A DNA stretch of 64,000 bases, taken from positions 201,618,583-201,682,582 of the forward strand of contig NC_134398.1 in the NCBI RefSeq assembly GCF_050003625.1. The letters run 5' to 3'. The stretch is from Haematobia irritans (taxonomy: Eukaryota; Arthropoda; Insecta; Diptera; Muscidae). Below, one piece after another: positions 33,790 to 47,322 of this stretch (positions are counted from its first letter, which is position 1; each line of letters begins with the position of its first letter). The translations under genes were made by a program, and so were the position numbers. The notes beneath the pieces are model-generated. The model was not told the DNA's origin. It saw only the letters and a program-made list of their open reading frames with translations, and ran no database searches.

Positions 33790-34906
33790 CCATATTTATA
33801 ACCTTCACCACTACTGTGGTACAGGGTATAATAAGTTTGTGCATTTGTATGTAACGCCAAGAAGGAGTAATCATAGACCAACCTTTTAGTATACGGATCG
33901 GTTTAGAATTAAATTCTGAGTCGATTTAGCGATGTCCGTCTGTCTGTCTGTCTGTTGGTGTATTTTTGTGTACAAAGTACAGCTCGCAGTTTTAGTCCGA
34001 TTGTCCTAAAATTTGGTATAGGGTCCTGTTTCGGCTCAAAGACGATCCCTATTGATTTTGGAAAAAATCGGTTCAGATTTAGATATAGCTGCCATATATA
34101 TTTTTCAACGATCTGGTCATAATTGGCGTGTATATCAACCTATCTTCCTCAAATTCCGTACATCCGAATATTTTATGAGTCTCGAAAAACTTGCACTTGC
34201 GTGCCAAATTTGGTTGAAATCGGTTCAGATTTGGATATATCTCCCATATATAGCTTTCGCCCGATTTACACTCATATGACCACAGAGGCCAATTTTTTGC
34301 TCCGATTTTGTTGAAATTTTGCACAGGGAGTAGAATTAGCATTGTTGCTATGCGTGCCAAATTTGGTTGAAATCGGTTCAGATTTAGATATATCTCCCAT
34401 GTATAGCTTTCGCCCGATTTACACTCATATGACCCAAGAAGCCAATTTTTAACTCCGATTTAGTTGAAATTTTGCACAGGGAGTAGAATTAGCATTGTTG
34501 CTATTCGTGCCAAATTTGGTTGAAATCGGTTCAGATTTAAATATAGCTCCTATATATATGTTTTTCTGATTTCGACAAAAATGTTCAAAATACCAACATT
34601 TTCCTTGTAAAATCGCCACTGCATAGTCGAAAAGTTGTCAAAATGGCTCTAATTTTCCTAAACTTCTAATACACATATATCGAGCGATAAATCATAAATA
34701 AACTTTGGCGAAAATTCCTTAAAATTGTTTCAGATTTAAATGTTTCCCATATTTATACCCTTCACCACTACTGTGGTACAGGGTATAATAAGTTTGTGCA
34801 TTTGTATGTAACGCCAAGAAGGAGTAATCATAGACCAACCTTTTAGTATACGGATCGGCTTAGAATTAAATTCTGAGTCGATTTAGCGATGTCCGTCTGT
34901 CTGTCC

Positions 34907-34944
<38 letters not shown>

Positions 34945-35582
34945 TGATGTATTTTTGTGTACAAAGTAAAGCTCGCAGTTTTAGTCCGATTGTCCTAAAA
35001 TTTGGTATAGGGTCCTGTTTCGGCTCAAAGACGATCCCTATTGATTTTGGAAAAAATCGGTTCAGATTTAGATATAGCTGCCATATATATTTTTCAACGA
35101 TCTGGTCATAATTGGCGTGTATATCAACCGATCTTCCTCAAATTCCGTACATCCGAATATTTTGTGAGTCTCGAAAACCTTGCAAAATATCAGCAAACTC
35201 GGTTTAGATTTGGATATATCTCCCATATAAAGCTTTCGCCCGATTTACACTCATATGACCACAGAGGCCAATTTTTAACTCCGATTTAGTTGAAATTTTG
35301 CACAGGGAGTAGAATTAGCATTGTAGCTATGCGTGCCAAATTTGGTTGAAATCGGTTCAGATTTAGATATAGCTCCCATATATATGTTTTTCTGATTTCG
35401 ACAAAAATGGTCAAAATACCAACATTTTCCTTGTAAAATCGCCACTGCTTAGTCGAAAAGTTGTAAAAATGACTCTAATTTTCCTAAACTTGTAATACAT
35501 ATATATCGAGCGATAAATCATAAATAAACTTTTTCGAAGTTTCCTTAAAATTGCTTCAGATTTAAACGTTTCCCATATTTTT
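33790..35582 (+). repeat. Tandem near-identical family T segments
   Basis: Segment 1 (33,790-34,746) and segment 2 (34,747-35,570) share their head, the GTCT ladder region, ATTTTTCAACGATCTGGTCA and GTTTCCCATATTTATA, with few substitutions. Segment 2 lacks one or more body units. A third head starts at about 35,586 and is quickly truncated. The pattern suggests unequal exchange. Confidence 0.75.
34891..34944 (+). repeat. Expanded (GTCT)n microsatellite in the mini-me GTCY position
   Basis: About 13 GTCT/GTCC tetramers in a row. The equivalent position of the neighbouring tandem copy (33,934-33,956) has only about 5-6. Confidence 0.9.
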
Positions 35583-35689
35583 ATACCCTTCACCACTACT
35601 GTGGTACAGTTTGTGCATTTGTATGTAACGCCAAGAAGGAGTAATCATAGACCAACCTTTTAGTATACGGATCGGCTTAGAATTAAATT

Positions 35690-36146
35690 CTGAGTCGATT
35701 TAGCTTTAGATTTTGTAGAAGTCTATCAAATTCTTCCAGATCGAGTGATATTTAAATGTATATATGTATTTGGGACAAAGCATTATATATAGCCCCCAAC
35801 ACATTTGACGGATGTGATATGGTATCGAAAATTTAGGTCTACAAAGTGGTGCAGGGTATAATATAGTCGGCACCGCCCGACTTTAGACTTTCCTTACTTG
35901 TTTTTACTAAAATTGTGTTCCACCCTAGTGCATTAGCCGACTTAAATTTTGAGTCTATAGATTTTGTAGAAGTCTATCAAATTCTGTCCAAATCGAGTGA
36001 TATTTAAATGTATGTATGTATTTGGGACAAACCTTTATATATAGCCCCCAACACGGATGTGATATGCTATCGAAAAGTTAAGATCTACAAAGTGGTGCAG
36101 GGTATAATATAGTCGGCCCCGCCCGACTTTAGACTTTCCTTACTTG
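35690..36146 (+). repeat. Duplicated family T 3' end
   Basis: The segments at about 35,704-35,900 and 35,953-36,146 both contain GATTTTGTAGAAGTCTATCA, TATATATAGCCCCCAACAC and AAAGTGGTGCAGGGTATAAT. Both end with the AGTCGG...CCGACT hairpin and CCTTACTTG. Confidence 0.8.
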
Positions 36147-36171
36147 TTTTTAAATGTTAACAATGTTTTTA

Positions 36172-37541
<1,370 letters not shown>

Positions 37542-37688
37542 TTTCTTTACACATATTGTATACGTTTGTTTCCTACCCGACAACAAGTATGAATTGACTT
37601 GCCTTTAGACATAGAGGACCCCAATTCAATTTTCTTTTGTTTGAAATACGAAAGAAAATTCTAGTTCGATATGCAGGAAAAGGGCATT

Positions 37689-38765
37689 ATTTAATATAAT
37701 ATGTAGCTCCACCACACTTCGCATATTCTGGCTTGTTTACACTTCGTTTTGATACAATAAAATCTAATTAACAAGTTTCGATGTGTATCTAAAAGGAATA
37801 CATTTAATAAGATATCCAAGCCAAATACATATCCTTTCACTTACAGATGTTTTGAAGAAATAAAGGCTCGTGCTCCTTGATATCATATTTCATGAGATCA
37901 CTGTATGCCAAGACACATGGAAAAAGAGTTGCAACATAACACTTTCCTTTAATGAAAGGTGACTTCTGTCACATTTTAAGGAATGATGGAATTCTTTAAG
38001 TCCCCTCCACTCACAAAAACTATTGACAAATATTAAGAAAAAAATTTATAAAATTTATATGACATTTGCAAGAAATATGATCACACTTTTTCTAATAGGT
38101 CACATTGAAACTCCACTTTCATCGACCTAAGCAGTATTAGCAGAAAATATCTAAGAGTAGATCAGCAGATGTTTTGTTGGAGGGAATAGCGCTACGGTGA
38201 CATCTATGGTATGAGAATCCCCTTCATTATTTGTGTACTGAAATCACCCAATCATCCACCATTCGTTCATTCATCTATCCTATCTGTGTATCCATCTGTT
38301 ACATACACAATTTTGCATATTCACTCCAGACATTTGCTCATTTGCGTTTTGACAGGGGGTATGGAAACAAATTACTTATTACCTTGTGGCACGCAAATTA
38401 TTCCGGACTTTTTGAAGCAACAAGTGTTGCTTACATTCATTTTTTTAGGCTCATTGCTGTGGCCATGTGGGTACTGGTGTTATTTTTTAGTGTTGTTCAT
38501 ACTTGGGCACCATATATGATGGCAAAAATATGTTTTGTTTTCTTGTAATTGTTGCTTTCGCTATATGCATTTTTTGATACGCATTGTTGGTAGAAATCTA
38601 CTAACATTTTATGATTAGATTATAGAGGATGGAGTGAAAATGTAAGGCAAAAATATTATTTTTTTCTCCAGATCCACCATAGTAATTCCTTGTATCCCAC
38701 ATTAAAGTAGTTCTGGTGTTGGTTTTTCAATATCAACGGATTAAAGTAAGATTTAAACCTAACTG
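37689..38765. other. Unique-looking non-coding stretch
   Basis: Two overlapping frames of 102 and 105 codons (38,211-38,548) are hydrophobic and offset from each other. Neither shows a recognisable domain, so I leave them uncalled. Confidence 0.45.
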
Positions 38766-39137
38766 CACAAAATTTCGACAAAATTTTCTATAGAAAAAAT
38801 TTCGGCAAAATTTTCTTTAGAAACAAAATTTTCTATACAACTAAAATTTTGACAAATAAAATAGAAACAAAATTTTGCAAAAATTTTCTATAGACATAAA
38901 ATTTTGCAAACATTTTCAATAGAAATAAAATTTTCGACAAAATTTTCTATAGAAATTAAATTTTAACAAAATTTTCTATAGAAATACAATTTTGATAAAA
39001 TTTTCTATAGAAATAAAATTTTGACAAAATTTTCGTTAGAAATAAAATGTTGACAAAATTTTCCACAGAAATAAAATGTTGACAAAATTGTTTCTAGAAA
39101 AAAAAACTGACAAAATTTTCTATGGAAATATAGTTTT

Positions 39138-39199
39138 CAATAGAAAATATTTAATCAAGCTTGAGAACGATCTCAAGCTTGTTTAATTATTTTCTGTTG
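39138..39199. repeat. 29-nt-arm hairpin, copy 1
   Basis: Arms 39,138-39,166 and 39,171-39,199 with the 4-base loop ACGA. The inner part is AATCAAGCTTGAGA and its complement TCTCAAGCTTG. Three mismatches have accumulated in the stem. Confidence 0.85.
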
Positions 39200-39571
39200 G
39201 ATAAAAGAAAGATCGAATAAAATCAAAATTTCTAATTTTCGAAATATACTTTTGACAAAATTTTCTATAGAAATAAAATTTTGCAAAAATTTTCTATAGA
39301 AATAAAATTCTGCAAAAATTTTCTAGAGACATAAAATTTTCCAAAAATTTTCTATAGAAATAAATTTTTTACAAAATTTTCTACAGAAATAAAATGTTGA
39401 CAAAATTTTCCATAGAAATAAAATGTTGACAAAATTTTCCACAGAAATAAAATGTTGACAAAATTTTCTATAGAAATAAAATGTTGACAAAATTTTCTAT
39501 ACAAATAAAATTTTGACAAAATTTTTTCTAGAAAAAAAAACTGACAAGATTTTCTATAGAAATATAGTTTT

Positions 39572-39633
39572 CAATAGAAAATAACTAATCAAGCTTGAGA
39601 TCGTTCTCAAGCTTGATTAATTATTTTCTATTG
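39572..39633. repeat. 29-nt-arm hairpin, copy 2
   Basis: Arms 39,572-39,600 and 39,605-39,633 with the loop TCGT and a single mismatch. It is followed, as in copy 1, by GATAAAAGAAAGATCGAAT and AAAATCAAAATTTCTAATTT. Confidence 0.88.
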
Positions 39634-41153
39634 GATAAAAGAAAGATCGAATAAAATCAAAATTTCTAATTTTCGAAATATAGTTTTGACAAAATTTTCT
39701 ATAGAAATAAAATTTTGCAAAAATTTTCTATAGAAATAAAATTTTGCAAAATTTTTCTATAGACATAAAATTTTCCAAAAATGTTCTACAGAAATAAATT
39801 TTTTACAAAATTTTCTATAGAAATAAATTTTTTACAAAATTTTCTATAGAAATAAAATTTTGACAAAATGTTCTATAGAAATAAATTTTTTACAAAATGT
39901 TCTATAGAAATACAATTTTGACAAAAATTTCTACAGAAATACAGTTATGACAAAAAGTTTTATAGAAAAATGTTGACAAAATTTTCTATAGAAATAAAAT
40001 TTTGAGAAAACTTTCTATAGAAATAACAGTCTGTCAAAAATTTTTCTATAGAAATAAAACTTTGCAAAAATGTTCTATAGAAATAAAATTTCAGATAAAG
40101 TTTTCTATAAAATGAGAAACTTCGACCAAATTTTCTATACAAATAAAATTTTGAGAAAACTTTCTATAGAAATAAAATGTTGACAAAATTGTCCACAGAA
40201 ATAAAATGTTAACAAAATTTTCTATATAAATAAATATTTGACAAAATTTTCTATAGAAATAACATTTTGACTAAATTTTCTATAGAAATAAAATTGGCAA
40301 AATTTTCAATAGCTTTAAAAATTTTTTTATAGAAATAAAATTTTGACAAAATGTTCTAAAAAAATAAAATTTTGACAAAATGTTCTTAAGAAATAAAATT
40401 TTGCAAACATTTTCTATAGACGTAAAATTTTGCAAAAATTTTCTATAGAAATAATTTTATTACAAAATTTTCTATAGAAATAAAATTTTGACAAAACGTT
40501 CTGTAGAAATCAAATTTTGACAAACATTTCTACTGAAATACAGTTTTGACAAAAAGTTTTATAGAAATAAAATTTTGACAAAAACTTTCTATAGAAATAA
40601 AATTTTGACAAAATTTTTTACAGAAATAAAATTTTGACACAATTTTGGCAAAATTTACTATAGAAATAAAGTTTTGACAAAATTGTCTGTAGAAATAAAA
40701 TTTTGACAAAATTTTCTATAGAAATAAAATTTTGACAAAATTTCCTATAGAATAAAATTTTGAAAGAATTTCCTATAGAAATAAAATTTTGAAAAAATTT
40801 CCTATAGAAATAAAATTTTGACAAAATTGTCTGTAGAAATAAAATTTTGGCAATTTTTTCTATAGATATAAAATTTTCTATAGAAATAAAATTTTGACGA
40901 AATTATCTATAGAAATAAAATTTTGACAAGTTTTCCTATAGAAATAAAATTTCTATAGAAATAAAATTTTTACAAAATTTTCTATAGAAATAAAATTTTC
41001 ACAAAATTTTCTATAGAAATAAAATGTTGTAAAAATTTTTCCATATAAACGAAATTTTGACAAAATTTTCTTAAGAAATACAATTTTCAACAAAGTTTTC
41101 TATAAAACTAAAATTTTGACAACATTTTCTATACAAATAAAATTTATAAAGAA

Positions 41154-42330
41154 CAAGTAAATAAAGTCTAAAGTCGGGCGGGGCCGACTTTATTATACCC
41201 TTCACCCCTATGTAGGTCAAAATTTGTGTTACCATCTCAACTACTTCACATTTGTTGGAAGCTATATAAAGGAGACAATTTTTTTACTTCTACAAAATCT
41301 CTAGAATTAAAATTTAAATCGGACGGAAGATATATATGGGAGCCATATTTAACCGATTTAAACCAAATTTGGCACAATTACCAATACTACTAAACGTACT
41401 CCTTGTGCGAAATTTGAAGCAAATCACGGCAAAACCCTGGATTTTGAGGCCATATAAGTTCAAATCGGACGGAAGATATATAAGGGAGCTATATCTAAAT
41501 CTGAATAGATTTTGACCATATTTAGCACATACAATAGTATCGTTAAAAGTACCGCTTGTGCAAAATTTGAAGTAAGTCAGGGCAAAACTCTGGCTTTTGA
41601 GACCATATAAGTCCAAATCGGGCGAAAGATATATATGTGAGCTATATCTAAATCTGAACCGATTTTAACAAAATTTGACACACTTAACGATAGTATTAAA
41701 CGTAACCCATGTCCAAATTAGAAACAAAACTCTGGCTTTTGTGGCCATATAAGTTCAATTCGGACGAAAGATATTTATGGGAGCTATATCTAAATTAGAA
41801 CCGATTTCTATCAAATTTACCAAGCATCGGTAGAATGCCAATTCTACCCTCTGTGCAAAATTTCACGAAGATCGGTAGTAAACTTTGGCCTCTGTGGTCA
41901 TATGAGTCTAAATCGGACGAAAGATATATATGGGAGCTATATCTAAATCTGAACCGATTTGGCTGATATTTTGCAAGATTTTCAAGACTCATAAAATATT
42001 TGGATGTACGATATTTCAAGAAAATCGGTTGATAAACACGCTAGCTATGACCAAATCGGGATAAATATGGCAGCTATATCTAAATCTGAACCGATTTTTT
42101 CCAAAACCATTGTCTCTGTCCCAAGAGACGGCCCTATGCCAAATTTGAGGACGATCGGACTTAAATTGCGAGCTGTACTTTGTGCACAAAATTACTAAAT
42201 CGACTCAGAATTTAATTCTAAGCCGATCGGTATACTAAAAGATGGGTCTATGACCAATATTTCTTGGCGTTACATACAAATGCACAAACTTTTTATACCC
42301 TGTACCACAGTAGTGGTGAAGGGTATAAAA
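41154..42330 (-). mobile_element. Mini-me-like element, family T (reverse orientation)
   Basis: On the plus strand it starts CAAGTAAATAAAGTCTAAAG followed by the hairpin AAGTCGG-GCGGGG-CCGACTT (41,171-41,190) and ATTATACCCTTCACC. Body units contain GATATATATGGGAGCTATAT and CTAAATCTGAACCGATTT. The head at the right has ATTCTAAGCCGATCGGTATA and TATACCCTGTACCACAGTAG. The GTCY ladder is missing. It follows directly on a 29-bp array. Confidence 0.8.
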
Positions 42331-42675
42331 ATTTATATAGTAGTAAAAAATGTTCTTCAAATTTTTGTAGATTATTTGTGTCACGCGAGTTCAATGGCAG
42401 AACATACTCGTAAACCGAGTGTTAACTATTTGAAAACAGAAAACTTTTTAATTTTCTATATTAAGACCTGAATTATTAAGCTGCTGGTATATTATAGTAT
42501 TTATAATATACCACACTCGTTTTCATGCAAAATAATTCCTGTAAAATTTTTATGTGCCTAACATATCTTATCTAATCTCGGTACATGAAATGCAATTCCT
42601 ATGAAATTGTATTGTGTATTTCCTTGCCGTTCCATTAAACAGCACAACAATAATTTTGCATATTAACTTTACATA
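42331..42675. other. Non-coding stretch, nothing recognised
   Basis: About 340 bp of AT-rich sequence without repeat matches that I can identify. Confidence 0.4.
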
Positions 42676-43631
42676 CACGCAAAAAAATAATTCTTTCATC
42701 TAACGAAGATCACATGGGTTGTTAAAAATGATTCCTTTCAAATAAATAAAACTATATAATATATGGGATCTATTGCCTTGTGTTATCCAAAACTTTGTGA
42801 AGCAACAACAGTACTAACTAAACGACGGGGAAATAGCACACTCGGCTAATCGACTTTTAAATTTTTGGAAAATCGAGTCTAATCGACTGTTTCCAAAATC
42901 GACTACTCGAACTTTAACGAAAAAGTCGAAATATGAATTATCGAATATCGAGAAGATGTCTTGAAAACAGTTTTGAAGCTCTTTGCAGACCAGCATGTGC
43001 ACTTAGAGAAGGAATATGATCACCCAAACATGTTTCAAGAACAAAAAATAATTTTTAGTCGGAGAACGTGGAACAGTTTTTGTCGCCACCATGTTATTTT
43101 CTCGAAAATCATGTATATTTTTGCTTACAAAACAACATTTTTGCGATAAAAACATTCCATGTTCACCGTCCAAATAAACGTTTTGCTCATGAAACATATT
43201 TGGTGTGAGCATACTCGTATTGATTCTCTGTGTGCATCAACCATGAATCGCTTAAAAAGAATGTTCCTTGCTTCACTTCTACCGCATAATGGCAACTAAA
43301 ATCTCTGGATCCGTTGGACTTTTTTGCGCTTGGGGCATTTTATAGCCTAAGGTTACGTAAAAATTGCAAAGCGTGGATTATCTCAAGTCGGCGCTTCACC
43401 AGAAATGGGACAAAATACCGCAGAACAACTTTCATGCAGCGCGTTAAATCTTTGTCAGCCGTATGAAAACCATAATTCGGACAGAGGGTAATCAATTCGA
43501 AGAATTCTAAACTGATACTAAAATTTTAAGTTTTTTCCGACATTTTTTGCTTTTCATAGATAAAATTAAAAAAAAATAATATATAACAACCACCCTGTAT
43601 GTAGTTTTAGATAAATATATTTTTTTGCGTG
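42676..43631 (+). mobile_element. Decayed Tc1/mariner element with CACGCAAA ends
   Basis: The ends CACGCAAAAAAATAATTC and ATATATTTTTTTGCGTG are inverted repeats. TA flanks both sides (42,674-42,675 and 43,632-43,633). The plus strand from about 43,293 resembles the end of a Tc1/mariner transposase: an SLDPLDF-like block (the SPDLNPLDF motif of relatives) and later a CAGCGCGTTAAATCTTTGTC segment (QRVKSLS). Frameshifts and stops interrupt it. A minus-strand frame (43,003-43,212) with NVYLDGEHG is also present, so parts may be rearranged. The right-hand half recurs at 46,868-47,322. The element is dead. Confidence 0.7.
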
Positions 43632-43633
43632 TA

Positions 43634-45194
43634 ACATTGGGTTTACTTTGTGTAAACACTACCCACGAAAAAAGTTCGCTGTCCCATGTGTGGACAGTGT
43701 TCGTTGCACCGACCTGTTTGCTCTCGTGTCTTAAGTCTTTCTATTTATGTACATTTGTGTCTTAAGTCTTTTGATCTCTTTTGCATTGTAGATTGCCTAA
43801 CCCATTCATTTGTTTATTTTTCATTCCCTTACACACGATGTTGACCAATTACCTGGTTTAGGATACTAATTATGCGTTTTACGTTTGGACTTTCCATTGT
43901 TCTAGATGACCATAGTGATTGTTGGTATATGCAAAAACGTGGGGGAAATACAATTGAACCGACTCATCAATTGCATGCGTAAACCAGATAAGAATTTTCT
44001 TTTTATATCAGAGGGGAACTATTATGAACATGTGATGTCATTATTTAAATAAGCAGCAATTAAATTTTAATTGGACTATAATTGTTGGGAAAGTTGAAAG
44101 AAAGGTAGTGAGCAGACAATGTGATCAACTGGAACTTGATTAATAATTTGCATTGAATAATTATATCATGTATGTTTGGTTTTCCTAGATTCAAAAGATT
44201 TTTATAAGTATATAATTTTGATACATCAGTTTAGAGGTCAAAATATAGGGGCATTATAATCGTATTATTTTAACCAGATCTTGGTATTACTTAACCAAAT
44301 TTCACAATCAAAAATTTGCCACGTGTGTCAGAGAAATAAAAATTATACAGTTATATATAGAACTGTACCTCATTGGATGCTAAACTCAACACACGTGCTC
44401 TCACCTAAACCCTTAAATGATCGAAGAATTGAAAATTGAAATCTTTAGTTAATAATGATAAATGTGTTTAAATACATAAGCTTCATTGAGGCATCAGGGT
44501 ATCTCTTTTCCTATGGAACATTTCAAATATGAAAACGAACGTTACTCACTACATATCGAAAGTGATTTGATGATGCGCACAATAAAGCAATAGAAAAAAA
44601 AACTGTATTGAGTTGGTGGAACATCCCTTTAGCGAAAACCAGTCATGGGATGACATCCTTTCACCGTTTATTTGTTTGGTTAGATAATGATACACAACTG
44701 ATATCAGTTTAAAAATAAAGGAAACATTTGTTGGCTCTCACTAACCCTTCTTGAAATTGCGAAGCACGAGCACACTTTAAACTCACGTATTGGATTACAC
44801 AACATAGACAAAAGTAACAGCAGCCGCTTTTGGTTTCAATTAAAGATTTTCTTTGGCTGTTGTATCTAGTCTCGCCCCATGTCATACGTGTGTGCATTGC
44901 GTTTTTATTCGATTTTCAATGGTGCGCATGCGCACAGCACGCCCTATATTCACACACACTCGCACACACAACGTCCTATGGCACCAGTAGGAGCCAGCAC
45001 CCATTTACTTTTCAATCATTTGAAGTATCCTTGTAAACAATAGGAAAGGGATATCTATAAAACACATCATCATTTCATATTAGATAGAAAAATCAGTTTC
45101 GTCATTATCAGTGGTGGACAGTGGTTTCAATAAAATAAAACAAAAGAATAAAAAAATATCACAAATTTATCTATTAAGAATTTAATAGATCGCA
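43634..45194. other. Unique-looking stretch with a possible promoter
   Basis: Two CGTGTCTTAAGTCTTT-like motifs lie at about 43,727-43,770, like those at 5.1-5.8 kb. Near 44,923-45,095 there are promoter-like motifs (separate entry). No gene is recognised. Confidence 0.45.
44923..45095 (+). promoter_or_regulatory. Weak promoter candidate
   Basis: A perfect NRF-1/Ewg-type palindrome TGCGCATGCGCA (44,923-44,934) precedes a TATAAAA box (45,056) and an initiator-like TCAGTT whose A is 45,095. The TATA to initiator distance (39 bp) is longer than the usual 30-31. No exon can be recognised downstream before the mini-me-like element at 45,195. The motifs may be coincidental. Confidence 0.2.
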
Positions 45195-45775
45195 ATATTT
45201 TTATACCCTCCACCATTGGATGGGGGGTATATTAACTTTGTCATTCCGTTTGTAACACATCGAAATATTGCTCTACGACCCCATAAAGTGTATATATTCT
45301 GGGTCGTGGTGAAATTCCGAGTCGATCTAAGCATGTCCGTCCGTCTGTTGAAATCACGCAGACTTCCGAACGAAACAAGCTATCGACTTGAAACATGGCA
45401 CAAGTAGTTATTATTGCTGTAGGTCGGATGGTATTGAAAATGGGCCATATCGGTCCACTTTTACGTATAGCCCCCATATAAACGGACCCTCAGATTTGGC
45501 TTGCTGAGCCTCTGAGAGAATCATATTTCATTCGATCCGGCTGAAATTTGGTACATGGAGTTGGTGTATGGTCTCTAACAACCATGCAAAAATTGGTCCA
45601 CATCGGTCTTTAATTATATATAGCCCCCATATAAATCGATCCCCAGATTTGGCTTGCGGAGCCTCAAAGAGAAGCAAATTTCATCCGATCCGGCTGAAAT
45701 TTGGTACCTGGTTTTAGTATATGGTCTCTAACAACCGTGCCAGAATTGGTCCATATCGGTCCATAACTATATATT
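45195..45775 (+). mobile_element. Mini-me-like element, family M (copy 4, truncated)
   Basis: It begins TTTTTATACCCTCCACCATT and GGATGGGGGGTATATTAAC. A short TATATAT, TTCTGGGTCGTGGTG and GTCCGTCCGTCTG (about 45,334-45,347) follow. About two body units remain before it breaks off at CCATAACTATATATTG. The 3' hairpin is absent. Confidence 0.85.
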
Positions 45776-46867
45776 GAAATCCCTTTTTTGTAAGGCAAAT
45801 GACATTTAAAATCTAGTTAAAGTAGATTTTGAAAGTGTAATGGGTATGAGGTTTAAAGCAATTTAATTTTGATGAGTTTTTTACAGCAATACAATTTTGA
45901 CGAAGTTTTCTTTAGAAATCAAATTTTGAGAAAATTTCCTACAGTAACGTATTATTTTGATAAAACTTCATAGAGACAAGAAATTTTGATATAATTTCGT
46001 ATAGACATGAAATTTTGACAAATCTCCTATAGTCATGAAATTTGAGAAAATTTCCTACAAAACAAAATTTCAGAAAATATCCTTTTTCAGAAAATTTCCT
46101 ATAGAAATGAAATTTCTTTAAAATTTCTTAAAGGGATGAAATTTTCAGAAAATTTCATATAGAAATTGAATTTTCAGATAATTTCATAGAGATATTAAAT
46201 TTTCAGAAAATTTTCTTTAGACACAAAATTTTCAAAAAATTTCCTATAGAAATGAAATTTAAAAAAAAATTCTATGGAAAATTTCAGAAAATTTTCAATA
46301 GACAAAAAATTTTCAGAAAATTTCCTTTAGACACAAAATTTTCAAAAAATTTCCTACAGATATGAAATTTTCAAAAAAAAAATCCTATGAAAAATGCATT
46401 TTCAAAAAATTTTCGATAGACAAGAAATTTTCAGAAAATTTCCTTTAGACACAATATTTTCAAATATATTCCTATAGAATTGAAATTTTCAGAAAATTTC
46501 CGTTAGACACAAAATTTTCAAAAAATTTCCTACAGAAATGAAATTTTCAAAAAAAAAAATCCTATGGAAAATAAATTTAAAAAAAAATTTCTATAGACAG
46601 AAATTTTCAGAAAATTTCCTTTAGACACAACATTTTCAAATAAATTCCTAATGAACAGAAATTTTCAGAAAATTTCCTATGGAAATGAAATTTTCAGAAA
46701 AATTCCTATGGGAAGGAAATTTTCAGAAAATTTCCTATAGACAAGAATTGTTCTGGTAATTTTCCTACTGACGAGAAATTTTTAGAAAATTTCCTATGGA
46801 GAAGATATTTTAAAAACATTTTAGTAGAAATAAAATTTTCAAATAATTTCCTTTGAAAAAAAACATT

Positions 46868-47322
46868 AGATTTCGACAACCATGTATAGTTTGGCTTACA
46901 ACGCAACATTTTTGCGACAAAAATATTCAAAGTTCACCGTCCAAATAAAAGTTTTCCTCATGAAACATATTTGGTGTGAGCATATTGATTCTCTGTGTGC
47001 ATCAACCATGAATCGCTTAAAAAGAATGTTCCTTGCTTCACTTCTACCGAATAATGGCAACCAAAATCTCTGGATCCGTTGGACTTTTGCGCTTGGGGCA
47101 TTTTGTAGCTTAAGGTTACGTAAAAATACCAAAGTGGGGATTATCTCAAGTCGGCGCTTCACCACAAATGGGACAAAAATACCGCAGAACAAAATTTCAT
47201 GCAGCGCGTTAAATCTTTGTCGGCCGTTTGAAGGCCATAATTCGGACAGAGGGTAACCAATTCGAAAAATTCTAAACAAAAATTTTATGTGTTTTGCGAC
47301 ATTTTTTGCTGTTCATAGAATT
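46868..47322 (+). pseudogene. Tc1/mariner transposase C-terminal remnant
   Basis: It is related to 43,107-43,565 over about 450 bp (CATGAAACATATTTGGTGTG, ACTTCTACCGMATAATGG). From 47,067 the plus strand reads SLDPLDFCAWGIL, then, past in-frame stops, SGDYLKSALHHKWDKNTAEQ and NFMQRVKSLSAV. This resembles the block after the last catalytic residue and the C-terminal helix of Tc1/mariner transposases (SPDLNPLDF...W..IP). The copy at 43.3 kb has extra T residues in the same block. No terminal repeats are kept here; both sides are 29-bp array. Confidence 0.7.

Larger units (their letters stand above)
32359..36146 (+). mobile_element. Mini-me-like family T composite with internal tandem copies
   Basis: It begins TTTATACCCTGCGCCACACTG with a complementary AACAGGGTATTATAA, then GGAGACGAGATAGACAGG and a GTCC/GTCT ladder at about 32,457. 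Body units of about 153 bp carry GAAATCGGTTCAGATTTAG and TGCACAGGGAGTAGAATTAG. Further heads (TTCACCACTACTGTGGTACA) occur at 33,798, 34,758 and 35,586, so it is a string of elements. It ends with GGGTATAATATAGTCGG, a GC-rich hairpin, and CCTTACTTG, at 35,900 and again at 36,146. No protein-coding region. Confidence 0.8.
38766..41153. repeat. 29-bp array, TTTCTATAGAAA subtype, with embedded hairpins
   Basis: About 75 units of the GACAAAATTTTC/TATAGAAATAAAA type. Two larger inserts with hairpins at 39,138-39,199 and 39,572-39,633 are spaced 434 bp apart and define a higher-order repeat. It ends where the family T element at 41,154 begins. Confidence 0.9.

Noticed and set aside
38211..38548. Two overlapping frames of 102 and 105 codons, hydrophobic
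   Set aside because: They are in different phases of the same bases, have no recognisable domain and sit in T-rich sequence where hydrophobic codons dominate by chance.
43003..43212. Minus-strand frame with NVYLDGEHG as a possible transposase core opposite to the plus-strand tail
   Set aside because: It is only weakly similar to the central part of Tc1/mariner transposases and opposite in orientation to the clearer C-terminal remnant. It is noted in the element entry but not called separately.
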